Below, piece after piece: positions 48,078 to 58,086 of a DNA stretch of 64,000 nucleotides. The position numbers were made by a program, and so were the translations under genes. Each line of letters starts with the position of its first letter. Positions within the stretch are counted from its first letter, which is position 1. Below the pieces are notes generated by a model. The model was not told the DNA's origin, made no database searches, and saw only the letters and a list, made by a program, of their open reading frames with translations. The stretch is from Solibacillus sp. R5-41 (GTDB lineage Bacteria > Bacillota > Bacilli > Bacillales_A > Planococcaceae), in contig NZ_CP024123.1 in the NCBI RefSeq assembly GCF_002736105.1, positions 674,001 through 738,000 on the forward strand, in the 5' to 3' direction.

Positions 48078-48096
48078 TATAGTTGTACAAAGGATG

Positions 48097-49548
<1,452 letters not shown>

Positions 49549-49843
49549 AAAGTGATTATATCGTACATTTTAGAAAAATTGCAAATGTTTTCTTTCTTTT
49601 TTTGAATAAAAAACATTAAAAATGGTAATAGTAAGATTACTGAAAAGTTTTCATTAGGATAATTCCTTTGAACTGATACTTTTTTCTCAATTGATTTTTA
49701 TAATTGAGAAAAAAAGGTTGCAATGGACGTTTTCAGAATCCGCGTTGTAGGTATTTTTTGATGTAACACATAAATGCTATAGGAAATGTGTTTTTTAGAG
49801 AAAAAGTGTGCATATTTTTTTGGTGTAAACCTGTGTTTATTTA

Positions 49844-49883
49844 TTGACAATGTATATTCAAACGGTACCTTTTCCTGTATAAT
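49844..49883 (+). promoter_or_regulatory. Candidate promoter elements upstream of spx
   Basis: A TTGACA is present at 49844-49849 and a perfect TATAAT at 49878-49883, but the two are 28 bp apart and cannot form one promoter. They may belong to two overlapping promoters. Multiple promoters are known for spx in B. subtilis. The preceding 260 bases, after the trpS promoter, are AT-rich with nothing else recognised. Confidence 0.4.
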
Positions 49884-49967
49884 GGAAGCATAATCTTAAA
49901 TTAAATTAATTCTAAATTAACGATTAATTCGTCAACATTTGATTTAATGAGGAGAGGGAGTGAGACA

Positions 49968-50366
49968 ATGTTAGTAACATTATTTACTTCACCAAGTTGT
50001 ACTTCATGTCGAAAAGCGAAAGCATGGTTAGAAGAGCATGATATCTCGTATACAGAACGTAATATATTTTCTGAACCACTTACAATAAGTGAGATCAAGG
50101 AAATTTTAAGTATGACAGAAGATGGCACAGATGAAATTATTTCAACGAGATCAAAAATCTTCCAAAAACTAAATGTAGATGTAGAAAATTTACCCCTACA
50201 ACGGTTATATGAGCTTATTCAAGAATATCCAGGATTATTACGTCGTCCGATTATTTTAGATAAAAAACGATTACAAGTAGGTTATAACGAAGATGAAATT
50301 CGTCGATTCCTACCTCGTAAAGTTCGTGCTTACCAACTACAAGAAGCGCAGAGAATGGTTAACTAA
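49968..50366 (+). CDS. spx: Global disulfide-stress regulator Spx
   Basis: Spx binds the RNA polymerase alpha subunit and activates thiol-stress genes. The 132-residue ArsC-like protein has the redox switch CTSC (Cys11 and Cys14) and the near-invariant blocks [53 protein letters not shown] and RFLPRKVR. The start at ATG 49968 has GGAGAGGGAG upstream and gives the normal length. Its degradation adaptor SpxH is encoded at 55833, and MecA, another adaptor that acts on it, at 51083. Confidence 0.97.
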   Translation: MLVTLFTSPSCTSCRKAKAWLEEHDISYTERNIFSEPLTISEIKEILSMTEDGTDEIISTRSKIFQKLNVDVENLPLQRLYELIQEYPGLLRRPIILDKKRLQVGYNEDEIRRFLPRKVRAYQLQEAQRMVN

Positions 50367-50380
50367 ATAAATTTTATGAC

Positions 50381-50422
50381 AGATGTTACTCATGCAAATT
50401 TGCTGCTGTAACATCTTTTTTT
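50381..50422 (+). terminator. Intrinsic terminator after spx
   Basis: A nine-base-pair stem (AGATGTTAC with GTAACATCT) is followed by T7. Confidence 0.88.
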
Positions 50423-50429
50423 ATCCTGC

Positions 50430-50658
50430 ATTAACTTGCTTCAGTATTCATTTCCCACCGAATATATGTCAAGTGTGTCCTTCAATCAGTGGGGGTTCAA
50501 ATCTCGAGTGAATAAGGGGTGCTAAAGCTAAGAGCGCCGCCTCCTGCAGCAACGCCTGTGTATCAACATGGTGTTAACACAAAGCCCCCAGCGGATGCTA
50601 CCGATTTTTTTAGCTGTTCAAAAAAATTTGGACAAGAGTTAGCCTCGGCGTAATTGAT
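50430..50658 (+). repeat. Family A repeat, copy A5 (long, diverged)
   Basis: It begins ATTAACTTGCTTCAG eight bases after the spx terminator. The central block (GCTAAGAGCGCCGC...GCAACGCC), the CAACA/TGTTA hairpin, the CCCCCAGCGGATGCTACCG core and the CGTAATTGATT end are all recognisable but carry many substitutions. Confidence 0.82.
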
Positions 50659-50907
50659 TAAATGGAGTAAGGTCCCAACTACTTACTTTGAATAGAAAAA
50701 CAACAATTACCTAAAAAAATCGAATAAATGTCCAATTTGAATAACTCCTTAAATAATGGAAATGAAAAGATTCAATCTTGATTTCTATGTGAAGGTACAA
50801 TACAATTTCAAGTATTCAAATAATTTCGGCTCAACAATGTTTTTCCTTTTCATTTTGATGCAATCCATCATACAATAGAATTATAGATATCCTACTTCTG
50901 TAAAATA

Positions 50908-50940
50908 GGGTATTTAGCTCAGTTTTTGTAGAGCAGTATG
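50908..50940 (+). other. tRNA-like 5' half (possible tRNA fossil)
   Basis: GGGTATT-T-A-GCTC-AGTTTTTGTA-GAGC-A has the exact spacing of a tRNA 5' half: a seven-base acceptor arm, T8, A9, a four-base D-stem and a D-loop with G-T-A. No matching anticodon arm, T-arm or acceptor 3' strand follows. It is therefore not a working tRNA and may be a relic or chance. Confidence 0.35.
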
Positions 50941-51002
50941 GATTTGCATTGCACTTTAAGTGAAATAAATTTGGTTATTTTTCGTTCAGTAGAAAAATTG
51001 AC

Positions 51003-51032
51003 TGGACGCAATTACACGCCGAGGTGTAATTG
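51003..51032 (+). repeat. Family A repeat, copy A6 (3' terminal hairpin only)
   Basis: TGGACGCAATTACAC...GTGTAATTGAT is the right end of family A. The stem here is AATTACAC with GTGTAATT, where copy A1 has AATTACGC with GCGTAATT, so pairing is retained with different bases. It lies 50 bp before mecA. Confidence 0.75.
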
Positions 51033-51082
51033 ATAATACAATGTGTAGTTCTATGAGTGACTGTGAAAGGAGTTGAAGTCTA

Positions 51083-51730
51083 ATGGACATCGAACGCATT
51101 AATGAAAATACGTTAAAACTTTTTATTACGTATAGTGATATCGAGGATCGCGGCTATAGTCGTGAGGAAATTTGGTATAATCGTGCAAAAGGGGAAGAAC
51201 TTTTCTGGGACGTTATTGGCGAGGTTAATACGGAAGATTACTTTGATTTAGAAGGTCCTATTTGGATTCACATAAATGCATCTGAAGTTGGCTTAGAAGT
51301 TGTAGTAACACGCGCATCTGTCAATAATGACTCCGATGCTTCATCAATGGTAGGCCCTTTTGAAGAAAGTCATGATATAGCAGACCAATTAACAGATATG
51401 GAAGAAGCGCTTTTTAATTCTCTTGGTAAATCAAGCAAAGATGAGGAACCAATTGAAAATGCACGATTCCGTTTTAAAGATATTGATGAGTTAGTTCCGC
51501 TTGCAAGACGCGCATCATTATTTGGTGTTAAGTCAGCACTGTATCAATGCGAAGGGTACTATTACTTGTTTGTAGATTTATTTGATTTAGATCAGCAAGA
51601 AGCGAAAAATATCATTGCATTATGTAGTGAATATTTATCAGCTTCTAAAATGACTATTCACCGATTGGTAGAATATGGTGAGGTTATTATTCCTGAAGAC
51701 TGTTTTGAAACAGTGACAACCTATTTTTAG
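51083..51730 (+). CDS. mecA: Adaptor protein MecA
   Basis: MecA delivers ComK and Spx to the ClpCP protease and helps assemble the ClpC hexamer. The 215-residue protein has an N-terminal substrate-binding domain (MDIERINENTLKLFITYSDIEDRGY), an acidic linker (about 85-120) and a C-terminal ClpC-binding domain (FRFKDIDELVPLARR ... EDCFETVTTYF). It lies between spx and coiA, as in B. subtilis. The ATG has AAAGGAG upstream. The presence of comK in the same window makes the competence connection concrete. Confidence 0.95.
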   Translation: MDIERINENTLKLFITYSDIEDRGYSREEIWYNRAKGEELFWDVIGEVNTEDYFDLEGPIWIHINASEVGLEVVVTRASVNNDSDASSMVGPFEESHDIADQLTDMEEALFNSLGKSSKDEEPIENARFRFKDIDELVPLARRASLFGVKSALYQCEGYYYLFVDLFDLDQQEAKNIIALCSEYLSASKMTIHRLVEYGEVIIPEDCFETVTTYF

Positions 51731-51759
51731 TACGTGAATAGATTCATTAGCTAACTGCA

Positions 51760-51806
51760 AACGCATGCTGTTTTGATTCATTTCAAAACGGTGTGTGTTT
51801 TTTTGT
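51760..51806 (+). terminator. Intrinsic terminator after mecA
   Basis: A long imperfect stem (CTGTTTTGA with TCAAAACGG, flanked by ACGCA/TGTGT) is followed by T7. Confidence 0.82.
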
Positions 51807-51814
51807 CTATATAA

Positions 51815-51932
51815 ATTGAACTAAAGAATCCCTCTTTTAAAAATTTACCAAAAAGGGGGGCGTTGATTTACATTCTAATCCGGACGCTTTTCGCGGGCAC
51901 GGCCCCTTACATTCCAATCAACTCCCTCTGTT
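51815..51932 (+). repeat. Family C repeat, copy C1
   Basis: TTGAACTAAAGAATCC is followed by a T/A-rich stretch, then GGGCGTTGATTTACATTC, CCGGACGCTTTTCGCGGGCA and a mirror-image end (TTACATTCCAATCAACTCC). The GTTGATT/AATCAAC ends pair. The left 90 bp match 61961-62054 (copy C2). The remainder of the gap to coiA (51933-52134) is AT-rich. Confidence 0.75.
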
Positions 51933-52050
51933 TAAAATTCTACCAACCGAACCTTCTAATCATTTTCTTCCTAATATAATGTTAGTTTCATATTGAAATG
52001 CGATGAATATTCAACGCGCAAGTTTTACTTTTCGTTAAAAATAGTCATGC

Positions 52051-52079
52051 AAAATGAAACTTTGACAAAAGTAATGTTT
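52051..52079 (+). promoter_or_regulatory. Weak ComK-box-like A/T pairs upstream of coiA
   Basis: AAAATGAAACTTT (52051-52063) and AAAAGTAATGTTT (52067-52079) each resemble the ComK half-site AAAA-N5-TTTT with one mismatch. Their centre-to-centre distance of 16 bp does not fit the usual ComK spacings. ComK control of coiA would be expected from biology, but the site is weak. Confidence 0.25.
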
Positions 52080-52134
52080 CGTAAGTTGAAATGCAACTGT
52101 AAAATCGCTACGATGATACATAAGGAGGTGCATT

Positions 52135-53265
52135 ATGCTCGTTGCCTTAACGGAACAACAACAACTCTATCAATTAGATCGATGGACGCCACAAGAAAAA
52201 TTACTCGCGTTAAAGAAAACGACTCGGTTTTATTGCCCACAATGTAAAGCGTTGCTCATTTTAAAAGTGGGACAAATTAAAATACCCCATTTTGCACATA
52301 TAAAGAAAAGTGACTGTGATACGCTGTTTTCAGAAGGGGAGTCCTATGCCCATTTATTAGGTAAGCAACATTTACAAGAGCTCTTTCAAAAACTTCAATT
52401 ACAGCCAGTACTAGAACCTTATTTACCCGCCATTCAGCAACGACCCGATCTGCTTATTACAAAAGGCACGCAGAAATATGCGATTGAATTTCAGTGTAGT
52501 CGCCTTTCCTCACAATATTTCCAAAAGCGTACAAAAGGTTATAAAGACATTCAAATCATGCCAATTTGGATTATTCAAACACCCAATGAAAAATTTAAAT
52601 CCCAAGGTTTAACGAAAATTTCGATTAATCATACGAATGTACAATATATTCAAACGTATAAAAATCAGCACTATTTACTAAGCTATGATGTACATAGTCG
52701 TACATTTTATTATATAAGTAATTTATTACCTATTCAGGGTCAGCAATATTTTGGTTATATTCAATCCATTTCTTTAATGAATCAAGTTTTTCCTTTTTTT
52801 GTCCCTAAAAAAATGTCCGAAAATCAATTGGAGGCAATGCTGACCCAATTTGCCGCGTATCGACTACAATTTTTGCATACAAGGCTTCTCTTAAGTCGAA
52901 AAGGGGTTAATGATTCCTTATTGCGTGCGATTTATGAACTAAAGTTAACGGCATCTAAGTTACCGAATTTTATTGGGATTCCATTATTAAATAATGAGCA
53001 ATCTGAAATTTTTTGTGTAGAATGGCAACTCCAACTTTTTTATTTTATGGAGCGTCATCAATTAACACCTCAAACCTTTCATTTGAATGCGATTCCATAT
53101 TTTTTAGAATGGTCAAAAATAAAAGCACATGTTAATTTGCGAAGAACCATAGAGCAATATTTAGCCGTGTTAAAAAAATTGGAGATTGAATCAATTCATA
53201 GTAAAGTTACATCCAAACAACTATTTGCTATTATATACGAGGAATTATTTGCATTTCCTGTATAA
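52135..53265 (+). CDS. coiA: Competence protein CoiA (predicted nuclease)
   Basis: CoiA is needed for DNA uptake and recombination steps of transformation. The 376-residue protein has an N-terminal zinc-ribbon-like segment (FYCPQCKALLILKVGQIKIPHFAH, about 32-55). A restriction-endonuclease-like core follows, with HLLGKQHLQELF, the RPDLL acidic position and IEFQCS (about 72-125). The C-terminal half is family-typical but without known motifs. ATG 52135 has AAGGAGGTG upstream. Position between mecA and pepF is as in B. subtilis. Confidence 0.92.
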   Translation: MLVALTEQQQLYQLDRWTPQEKLLALKKTTRFYCPQCKALLILKVGQIKIPHFAHIKKSDCDTLFSEGESYAHLLGKQHLQELFQKLQLQPVLEPYLPAIQQRPDLLITKGTQKYAIEFQCSRLSSQYFQKRTKGYKDIQIMPIWIIQTPNEKFKSQGLTKISINHTNVQYIQTYKNQHYLLSYDVHSRTFYYISNLLPIQGQQYFGYIQSISLMNQVFPFFVPKKMSENQLEAMLTQFAAYRLQFLHTRLLLSRKGVNDSLLRAIYELKLTASKLPNFIGIPLLNNEQSEIFCVEWQLQLFYFMERHQLTPQTFHLNAIPYFLEWSKIKAHVNLRRTIEQYLAVLKKLEIESIHSKVTSKQLFAIIYEELFAFPV

Positions 53266-53326
53266 AATTGATTAAATAGATTTATAATTTAGAATTTCGT
53301 AACAATAAGGATGGGGGATATACCAT

Positions 53327-55135
53327 ATGTCTAAAAAAGTATTAACACGTAACGAAGTACCAGAGCATTTAACATGGGACTTAACATCAATTTTTGCAAC
53401 AGATGATGCTTGGGAAGTTGAATTAAAGGAAGTAGAAAAATTATCAGAGCAAGCTGCCGATTTTAAAGGAAAAGTAGCTGAGAGCGCTGAAAGTTTGTAC
53501 AATACTTTACAATTTAGCAATCAATTAATGGAGCGTCTTCATAAACTATATGTTTACTCTCATTTAAAGCACGATCAAGATACAACAAATAGTAAATATC
53601 AGGATTTAGATGGTCGTATTCGTTCATCAGCAGCAAAAATGGGTGCAACATGGTCATTTGTTACACCAGAGATTTTAGCGTTAGATGAAGCGACATTAGA
53701 CAGCTTTGTAGCGAGCTATGAGCCACTGGAACTGTATAAACAAAGCTTAAAAGAATTAAATTTAGGTCGTCCGCATGTATTATCTGCAGAAAAAGAAGAA
53801 TTACTGGCACAGCTATCAGAAGTATCTTCTGCATCAGGCACGACATTCAGCGCATTAAACAATGCTGATTTAGAATTCCCAATCATTAAAAATGAGGACG
53901 GAGAAGATGTTCAATTAACACACGGGAACTACATCACGATGTTAGAAAGTGATAATCGTGAAGTGCGTGAAGCGGCATTTAAGGCGATGTATCAAGTGTA
54001 TGGCCAATTTAAAAATACATTTGCCACTACGCTATCTGGGAATGTAAAAGCGCATAATGCTGATGCAAAAATTCGCAATTACGAGTCAGCTCGTCATGCT
54101 GCATTAAGTAATAATTTTATTCCTGAAAAAGTTTACGATCAATTAATTTCGACGGTACATGACTTCTTACCAGTATTACACCGTTACGTTTCATTGCGTA
54201 AAAAGGTATTAGGTGTGGATGAACTACATATGTATGATTTATTTACACCACTTGTCAAAGAAGTGAAAATGGAAGTAACGTATGATGAAGCGAAGAAAAT
54301 GATGGTAGACAGTTTTGCGCCACTTGGTAAAGAATATCAAGATAGCGTTCAAACGGGATTGGATTCTCGCTGGGTAGATGTTTTGGAGAATAAAGGGAAG
54401 CGTAGTGGTGCTTATTCATCTGGTACATTTGGAACAAATCCATACGTATTAATGAACTGGCAAAACAACGTCAACAACTTATACACGTTAGCGCATGAAT
54501 TTGGTCACAGTATGCACAGTTTCTATTCACGTGCCAACCAACCGTATCCATACGCAGACTATTCTATTTTCGTTGCAGAAGTAGCATCAACATGCAATGA
54601 AGAATTACTATTTGACTATTTAATGAAAACGTTAGATGATGATAAGCAAAAAATTTACTTATTAAATCAGTGGTTAGATGGTTTCCGTGGTACCGTTTTC
54701 CGCCAAACAATGTTTGCTGAGTTCGAGCATATGATTCACGAAATGGATCGCAAAGGTGAAGCGTTAACAGCAGAAAAATTAACGGAGATTTATTACAATT
54801 TAAACAAACAGTATTTTGGGGAAGATATATCAGTAGATGAAGAAATCGGCTTAGAATGGGCTAGAATTCCACACTTCTACTACAATTATTATGTGTACCA
54901 ATATGCAACGGGTCAATCAGCAGCAACAGCGTTAAGCAAGCAAATTTTAGAAGAAGGTCAACCAGCAGTAGACCGTTATATTAACAACTTCCTAAAAGCA
55001 GGTTGCTCAGATTTCCCAATTGAAGTGTTAAAAGCCGCAGGTGTTGATATGGAATCACCTGAACCGATTGCATTAGCATGTAAAGTGTTTGAAGAGAAAT
55101 TAGAAGAGCTTGAAAAGTTATTGTTAAATAATTAA
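53327..55135 (+). CDS. pepF: Oligoendopeptidase F
   Basis: This is a 602-residue M3-family zinc oligopeptidase that cuts short peptides in the cytoplasm. The active site HEFGHSMHS lies near residue 390, and the third ligand Glu is in FVAEVASTCNEELL. The usual PepF length and the N-terminal M3 lobe (VPEHLTWDLTSIF) are intact. The ATG has GGGGGA upstream. In B. subtilis the neighbour is roxS and then spxH (yjbH), exactly the arrangement seen here. Confidence 0.96.
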   Translation: MSKKVLTRNEVPEHLTWDLTSIFATDDAWEVELKEVEKLSEQAADFKGKVAESAESLYNTLQFSNQLMERLHKLYVYSHLKHDQDTTNSKYQDLDGRIRSSAAKMGATWSFVTPEILALDEATLDSFVASYEPLELYKQSLKELNLGRPHVLSAEKEELLAQLSEVSSASGTTFSALNNADLEFPIIKNEDGEDVQLTHGNYITMLESDNREVREAAFKAMYQVYGQFKNTFATTLSGNVKAHNADAKIRNYESARHAALSNNFIPEKVYDQLISTVHDFLPVLHRYVSLRKKVLGVDELHMYDLFTPLVKEVKMEVTYDEAKKMMVDSFAPLGKEYQDSVQTGLDSRWVDVLENKGKRSGAYSSGTFGTNPYVLMNWQNNVNNLYTLAHEFGHSMHSFYSRANQPYPYADYSIFVAEVASTCNEELLFDYLMKTLDDDKQKIYLLNQWLDGFRGTVFRQTMFAEFEHMIHEMDRKGEALTAEKLTEIYYNLNKQYFGEDISVDEEIGLEWARIPHFYYNYYVYQYATGQSAATALSKQILEEGQPAVDRYINNFLKAGCSDFPIEVLKAAGVDMESPEPIALACKVFEEKLEELEKLLLNN

Positions 55136-55143
55136 ATTTGCAT

Positions 55144-55180
55144 GAAAACACACTGAAATCTCAGTGTGTTTTCTTTTTTG
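55144..55180 (+). terminator. Intrinsic terminator after pepF
   Basis: A perfect 13-bp stem (GAAAACACACTGA with TCAGTGTGTTTTC) is followed by T6. Confidence 0.93.
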
Positions 55181-55347
55181 AGAGGGAATCTTCTATTTGG
55201 TGGTAAGTAATTTTTACTTAATTTCCCTCTAAATGTATGAAGTAGTAAAACACATTGTATTTGTATAAAATGCCGTTGTAGCAAGGGTTCGTTGCATTAT
55301 GTTGAAGAGGGAACCATTTAAAAAGAAAGTATGTGTCATACCAATAG

Positions 55348-55362
55348 TTGAAAACGCTTACT
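55348..55362 (+). promoter_or_regulatory. Candidate CcpA cre site upstream of roxS
   Basis: TTGAAAACGCTTACT fits the catabolite-responsive element consensus WTGNAANCGNWNNCW at every defined position. It lies about 70 bp before the predicted roxS start, and no other gene begins nearby. Confidence 0.55.
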
Positions 55363-55373
55363 ATATGGCGAAT

Positions 55374-55424
55374 TTGTGAAACAATGTGAGATACATTGCA
55401 ACTGTTATTATTCTATGTTAAATT
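55374..55424 (+). promoter_or_regulatory. roxS promoter region with a Rex-like half-site
   Basis: TTGCAA (55396-55401) and TTAAAT (55418-55423) have a 16-bp spacer and point to a start near 55431. Upstream, TTGTGAA (55374-55380) equals one half of the Rex palindrome TTGTGAA-N4-TTCACAA; the second half is poor. Redox control of roxS is known in B. subtilis. Confidence 0.45.
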
Positions 55425-55431
55425 AGTATAC

Positions 55432-55548
55432 GTGAAATAAATCACATAACAAACATACACCCCTTTGTTTGAACGTGAACATTTCTCCCATCCCCTTTGT
55501 GAAAAAGAGGCACCCTATCGTCGAGGATAGAGGTGCCTCTTTTGTTTT
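55432..55548 (+). ncRNA. roxS: Small regulatory RNA RoxS (RsaE)
   Basis: The sequence reproduces the RsaE/RoxS core conserved between Staphylococcus and Bacillus: GAAATAAATCACATAACAAA, then CCCCTTTGTTTGAA, then TTTCTCCCATCCCCTTTG. The two C-rich loops pair with Shine-Dalgarno sites of target mRNAs for central metabolism and respiration. The intrinsic terminator is the strong AGAGGCACC/GGTGCCTCT hairpin at 55506-55541 followed by T runs. The location between pepF and spxH is the same as in B. subtilis. The length is about 115 nt. The identification rests on remembered sequence and synteny. Confidence 0.9.
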
Positions 55549-55644
55549 TTGAAATTTATTAATTGTTTTGGTAAAGCTAGGAATGAACAGATAGCTACTC
55601 AAACTAAATTTTAGTACGAGCAAAAAATTATTCTCATAAATAAA

Positions 55645-55690
55645 AACATAAAAAAACCAGCGAATCCCCTTAAAAGAGGTTAGCTGGCTG
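55645..55690 (-). terminator. Probable terminator of the yjbI-spxH transcript
   Basis: On the minus strand a CCAGC...GCTGG stem with an inner CCTCTTTTAAGGGG hairpin is followed by T7. It lies about 145 bp after the spxH stop codon. Confidence 0.65.
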
Positions 55691-55832
55691 TATAATTTTA
55701 AAAAATATAAGAGCGGAATGATTGTTAACGTATTAACGGTCGGTAAACCCCCCACATTAACGCTTAATGGAACTTAGAAATATAGCTGAGACTGCCACAA
55801 CTATTCTGAATTTGTTTGGTTATAGTTTCGCC

Positions 55833-56639
55833 TTATTTCGCACGCCACATCGTAATATCGTCTGTCATGAGACGTTCTACTTTTTGTTGTAACATACGTT
55901 TTTTTAGTTCGCGTTCTGCTGAAGCTTCACTAATGGTATAAATTTCTGCAACTTCAGCAGTTGATAAGGTGTTAAAACGGTCGAACAATTTTTCGAGTGT
56001 TGGAATGGGCTGACGAACTAACTCTTCTCCAAGCAGCTCCTGTAAAATATGCTCATAAACCTCATAGCTATAAGAACCACTAACCTTTAAACCTTCTTCT
56101 TCAATACATTCATTGAAAAATACGATACTTGGAACTTCATCAATTTCCATTTCATGTGTTAAGTGAAGATCGCATTGGAAGGAACGGGCCGCTTCCTTTG
56201 AGCCGAAATCAGCTGTGAATTCATTCATGTCTAAATTTACTTCATACGCAACGTCAAGTAATGTTGCATGGGAATGTATATTGCGCGTATTTAATGCAGC
56301 CACTTCTTGTACCTTGTTTAAATAGCGGAAGCCTGCACGTTTGCCCTGTAATTCAGCTGCTTTAATTGCTATTGAAGGTAATGCTGGATGCGAAATATCC
56401 AATTCTGCTCCTGAAACACATCCTTTAATACGGTTACTAATACTGTTTAATGATGCAAGTTCCGTACTGAGAACATATCGACATGTAAAGTAATGTTCAT
56501 ATTCGACCTGTAATTTGCGTAGGGTACCTTGCATTGCAAAGGCTTCCGGGCAAAGTGGATCAATAAAAATATATAATTCTATTGGCTTATTACATGTAGA
56601 AGGTGCAATTGATTGCTGTAACAGTTGGACATTGTTCAC
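55833..56639 (-). CDS. spxH: ClpXP adaptor SpxH (YjbH), DsbA-like fold
   Basis: SpxH binds Spx and presents it to ClpXP for degradation; stress makes SpxH aggregate so that Spx rises. The 268-residue protein has a DsbA-type thioredoxin fold with the F-I-D-P-L-C-P-E segment near residue 25 and VPSIVFFNE for the cis-proline strand. The start is GTG 56639 and overlaps the yjbI stop by 4 bp (GTGA), so the two are co-translated. spx itself lies 5.5 kb upstream in this window. Confidence 0.93.
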   Translation of the reverse strand: MNNVQLLQQSIAPSTCNKPIELYIFIDPLCPEAFAMQGTLRKLQVEYEHYFTCRYVLSTELASLNSISNRIKGCVSGAELDISHPALPSIAIKAAELQGKRAGFRYLNKVQEVAALNTRNIHSHATLLDVAYEVNLDMNEFTADFGSKEAARSFQCDLHLTHEMEIDEVPSIVFFNECIEEEGLKVSGSYSYEVYEHILQELLGEELVRQPIPTLEKLFDRFNTLSTAEVAEIYTISEASAERELKKRMLQQKVERLMTDDITMWRAK

Positions 56640-57034
56640 TCAAATCCCTCCTCATCATTCGGAGCGTTGACCATATGGTGAGCAGTTAATGTAAGTCGTT
56701 TGAAATAGACTTCACGGAAATTACCGTCTAAGCCGACTTCATCCATTGCCTCAGCCATACATTCAAGCCATGCTTGTGCACGATCAGGTGTAATTTTAAA
56801 ATGCATATGTCTAGCGCGCATCATTGGATGACCATGTTCTTCTGTAAATAAATTAGGTCCACCAAGATACTGCGTTTGAAATTGAATTTGTTTACGAATT
56901 GTTTCAGTTAGATCTTCCGGGAAAATCGGAATAAGTAAAGGATGCTTCGCCACTCGAGAGTAGAACGCGTTTAATAGTTCAGATAGCTTTTCAGCACCGA
57001 GTTCCTCGTAAGGAATCGTATAGTTTCGATTCAT
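56636..57034 (-). CDS. yjbI: Truncated haemoglobin YjbI (group II type)
   Basis: This is a 132-residue 2-over-2 globin. The IPYEELGAEKLSELLNAFYSRV start, the FPEDLTETIRKQIQFQTQYLGGP helix with its Y-L-G-G-P motif, and HPMMRARHMHFKIT containing the proximal His region are group II features. Trp148-type tryptophans are at WLECM. B. subtilis YjbI, the co-transcribed partner of SpxH, has been proposed to protect against or react with reactive oxygen and nitrogen species. ATG 57034 has AAAGGAG upstream. Confidence 0.9.
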   Translation of the reverse strand: MNRNYTIPYEELGAEKLSELLNAFYSRVAKHPLLIPIFPEDLTETIRKQIQFQTQYLGGPNLFTEEHGHPMMRARHMHFKITPDRAQAWLECMAEAMDEVGLDGNFREVYFKRLTLTAHHMVNAPNDEEGFE

Positions 57035-57068
57035 TAGTTTTACTCCTTTATGTCTTACTTCGACCTTG

Positions 57069-57194
57069 TAACTTCTTGCAGCAGGTGTCTATATATCAGC
57101 TGAAATAGTAGAACTTTGGCTAAGAACGCCGTGAACTGTGGTAAAGCCAGATGACCAACATCGTGTTGGCCCAATGTCTACGGCGTATGTCAAA
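57069..57194 (+). repeat. Family A repeat, copy A7 (degenerate)
   Basis: The left end (ACTTCTTGCAGCAGG) is diverged. GGCTAAGAACGCCGTG, then CCAACATCGTGTTGG (a perfect hairpin), then CTACGGCGTATGTCA keep the order of the long copies. The A/T hairpin and the AATTAC end are lost. It is in the gap between yjbI and the transglycosylase gene. Confidence 0.7.
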
Positions 57195-57307
57195 ATGGAT
57201 TTACCATTTATGTAATGACAACTTTAAATAGGGCGATACAATTATTCTAGCAACGTATTTCCATTTTCTCAAATAATGTGCCCTAACAAAAAAAAATAGT
57301 GTGCTTT

Positions 57308-58078
57308 TTAAGCATTATAATAATTTAATACCTTTGTTACATAATTTTGTGTTTCCTTAAATGGCGGTATTCCACCGTACTTTTTAACGTTCCCCGGTCC
57401 GGCATTATAGGCAGCAAGTGCTGTGGAAATATCATTGTCGAATTTATCGAGCATTTGGCGTAAATATTTTGCACCGCCCATAATATTTTGTTCGGGATTT
57501 TGACGATCTGTCACACCCAAATATTTTGCAGTAGCGGGCATGAGCTGCATTAAACCAGATGCCCCAGCAGAGCTCACGACATTTGGATTGAAGTTGGATT
57601 CTTGCTTTATGACCGCTGCAATTAATTTTTCAGGTAAATTATACGTTTGAGCGGCCTCGGAAATGACATCACGATAGTTTTCTGCGTTTGCAAGTACATC
57701 CTTGTATGCTTGTTGCCCCGTATAGTCTCTTGTATATGGAGCAAGTGGAGATAGCTCGTTGTTGTCTAATTTTGGACTATTAAATGGTGCGTCTGAATCA
57801 TTTAATAAAAATGTCGCTAAATAGGGATTGGCAGATGATACCCCCGTTTTCGCTCCGTTTGATTGAATCATCGTTAATAAACGTTGTGATGAACTGACAT
57901 CGCCCAATCCACTTAAAGAATCAGATGTGTTCATTGATTGGTCCTTCAATAAATCCTCAATTAGCCCGGAAAATAGGGAAGAGCTTGAAGAAAGAGCGTT
58001 CGTATTGGTATCCGTTTGAGTCGTTAAGTTTTGCATTGTTTGTAACTCTAATAACGTTTTCATTGATGTAAGATCCAT
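57308..58078 (-). CDS. Lytic transglycosylase, CwlQ/YjbJ-like
   Basis: This is a 256-residue protein with a goose-lysozyme-like SLT domain in its C-terminal half (about 135-256). The catalytic glutamate is Glu160 in IKQESNFNP, followed by SSAGASGLMQLMPATA and ALAAYNAGPGNVKKYGG. The N-terminal half is Ser/Asn/Leu-rich and low in complexity, with no clear signal peptide, as in B. subtilis CwlQ (YjbJ). It cuts the glycan strands of peptidoglycan. It is 8 bp downstream of the CYTH-domain gene on the same strand. Confidence 0.9.
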   Translation of the reverse strand: MDLTSMKTLLELQTMQNLTTQTDTNTNALSSSSSLFSGLIEDLLKDQSMNTSDSLSGLGDVSSSQRLLTMIQSNGAKTGVSSANPYLATFLLNDSDAPFNSPKLDNNELSPLAPYTRDYTGQQAYKDVLANAENYRDVISEAAQTYNLPEKLIAAVIKQESNFNPNVVSSAGASGLMQLMPATAKYLGVTDRQNPEQNIMGGAKYLRQMLDKFDNDISTALAAYNAGPGNVKKYGGIPPFKETQNYVTKVLNYYNA

Positions 58079-58086
58079 AAAAACAC

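Noticed and set aside
55431-55446. CGTGAAATAAATCACA as an FNR binding palindrome
   Set aside because: It differs from TGTGA-N6-TCACA by one base, but it coincides with the conserved 5' end of the RoxS RNA, which explains it better.
55423-55755. 110-codon minus-strand frame between pepF and spxH
   Set aside because: It is antisense to roxS and spans its terminator hairpin. Its composition is not coding-like and it lacks a ribosome site.
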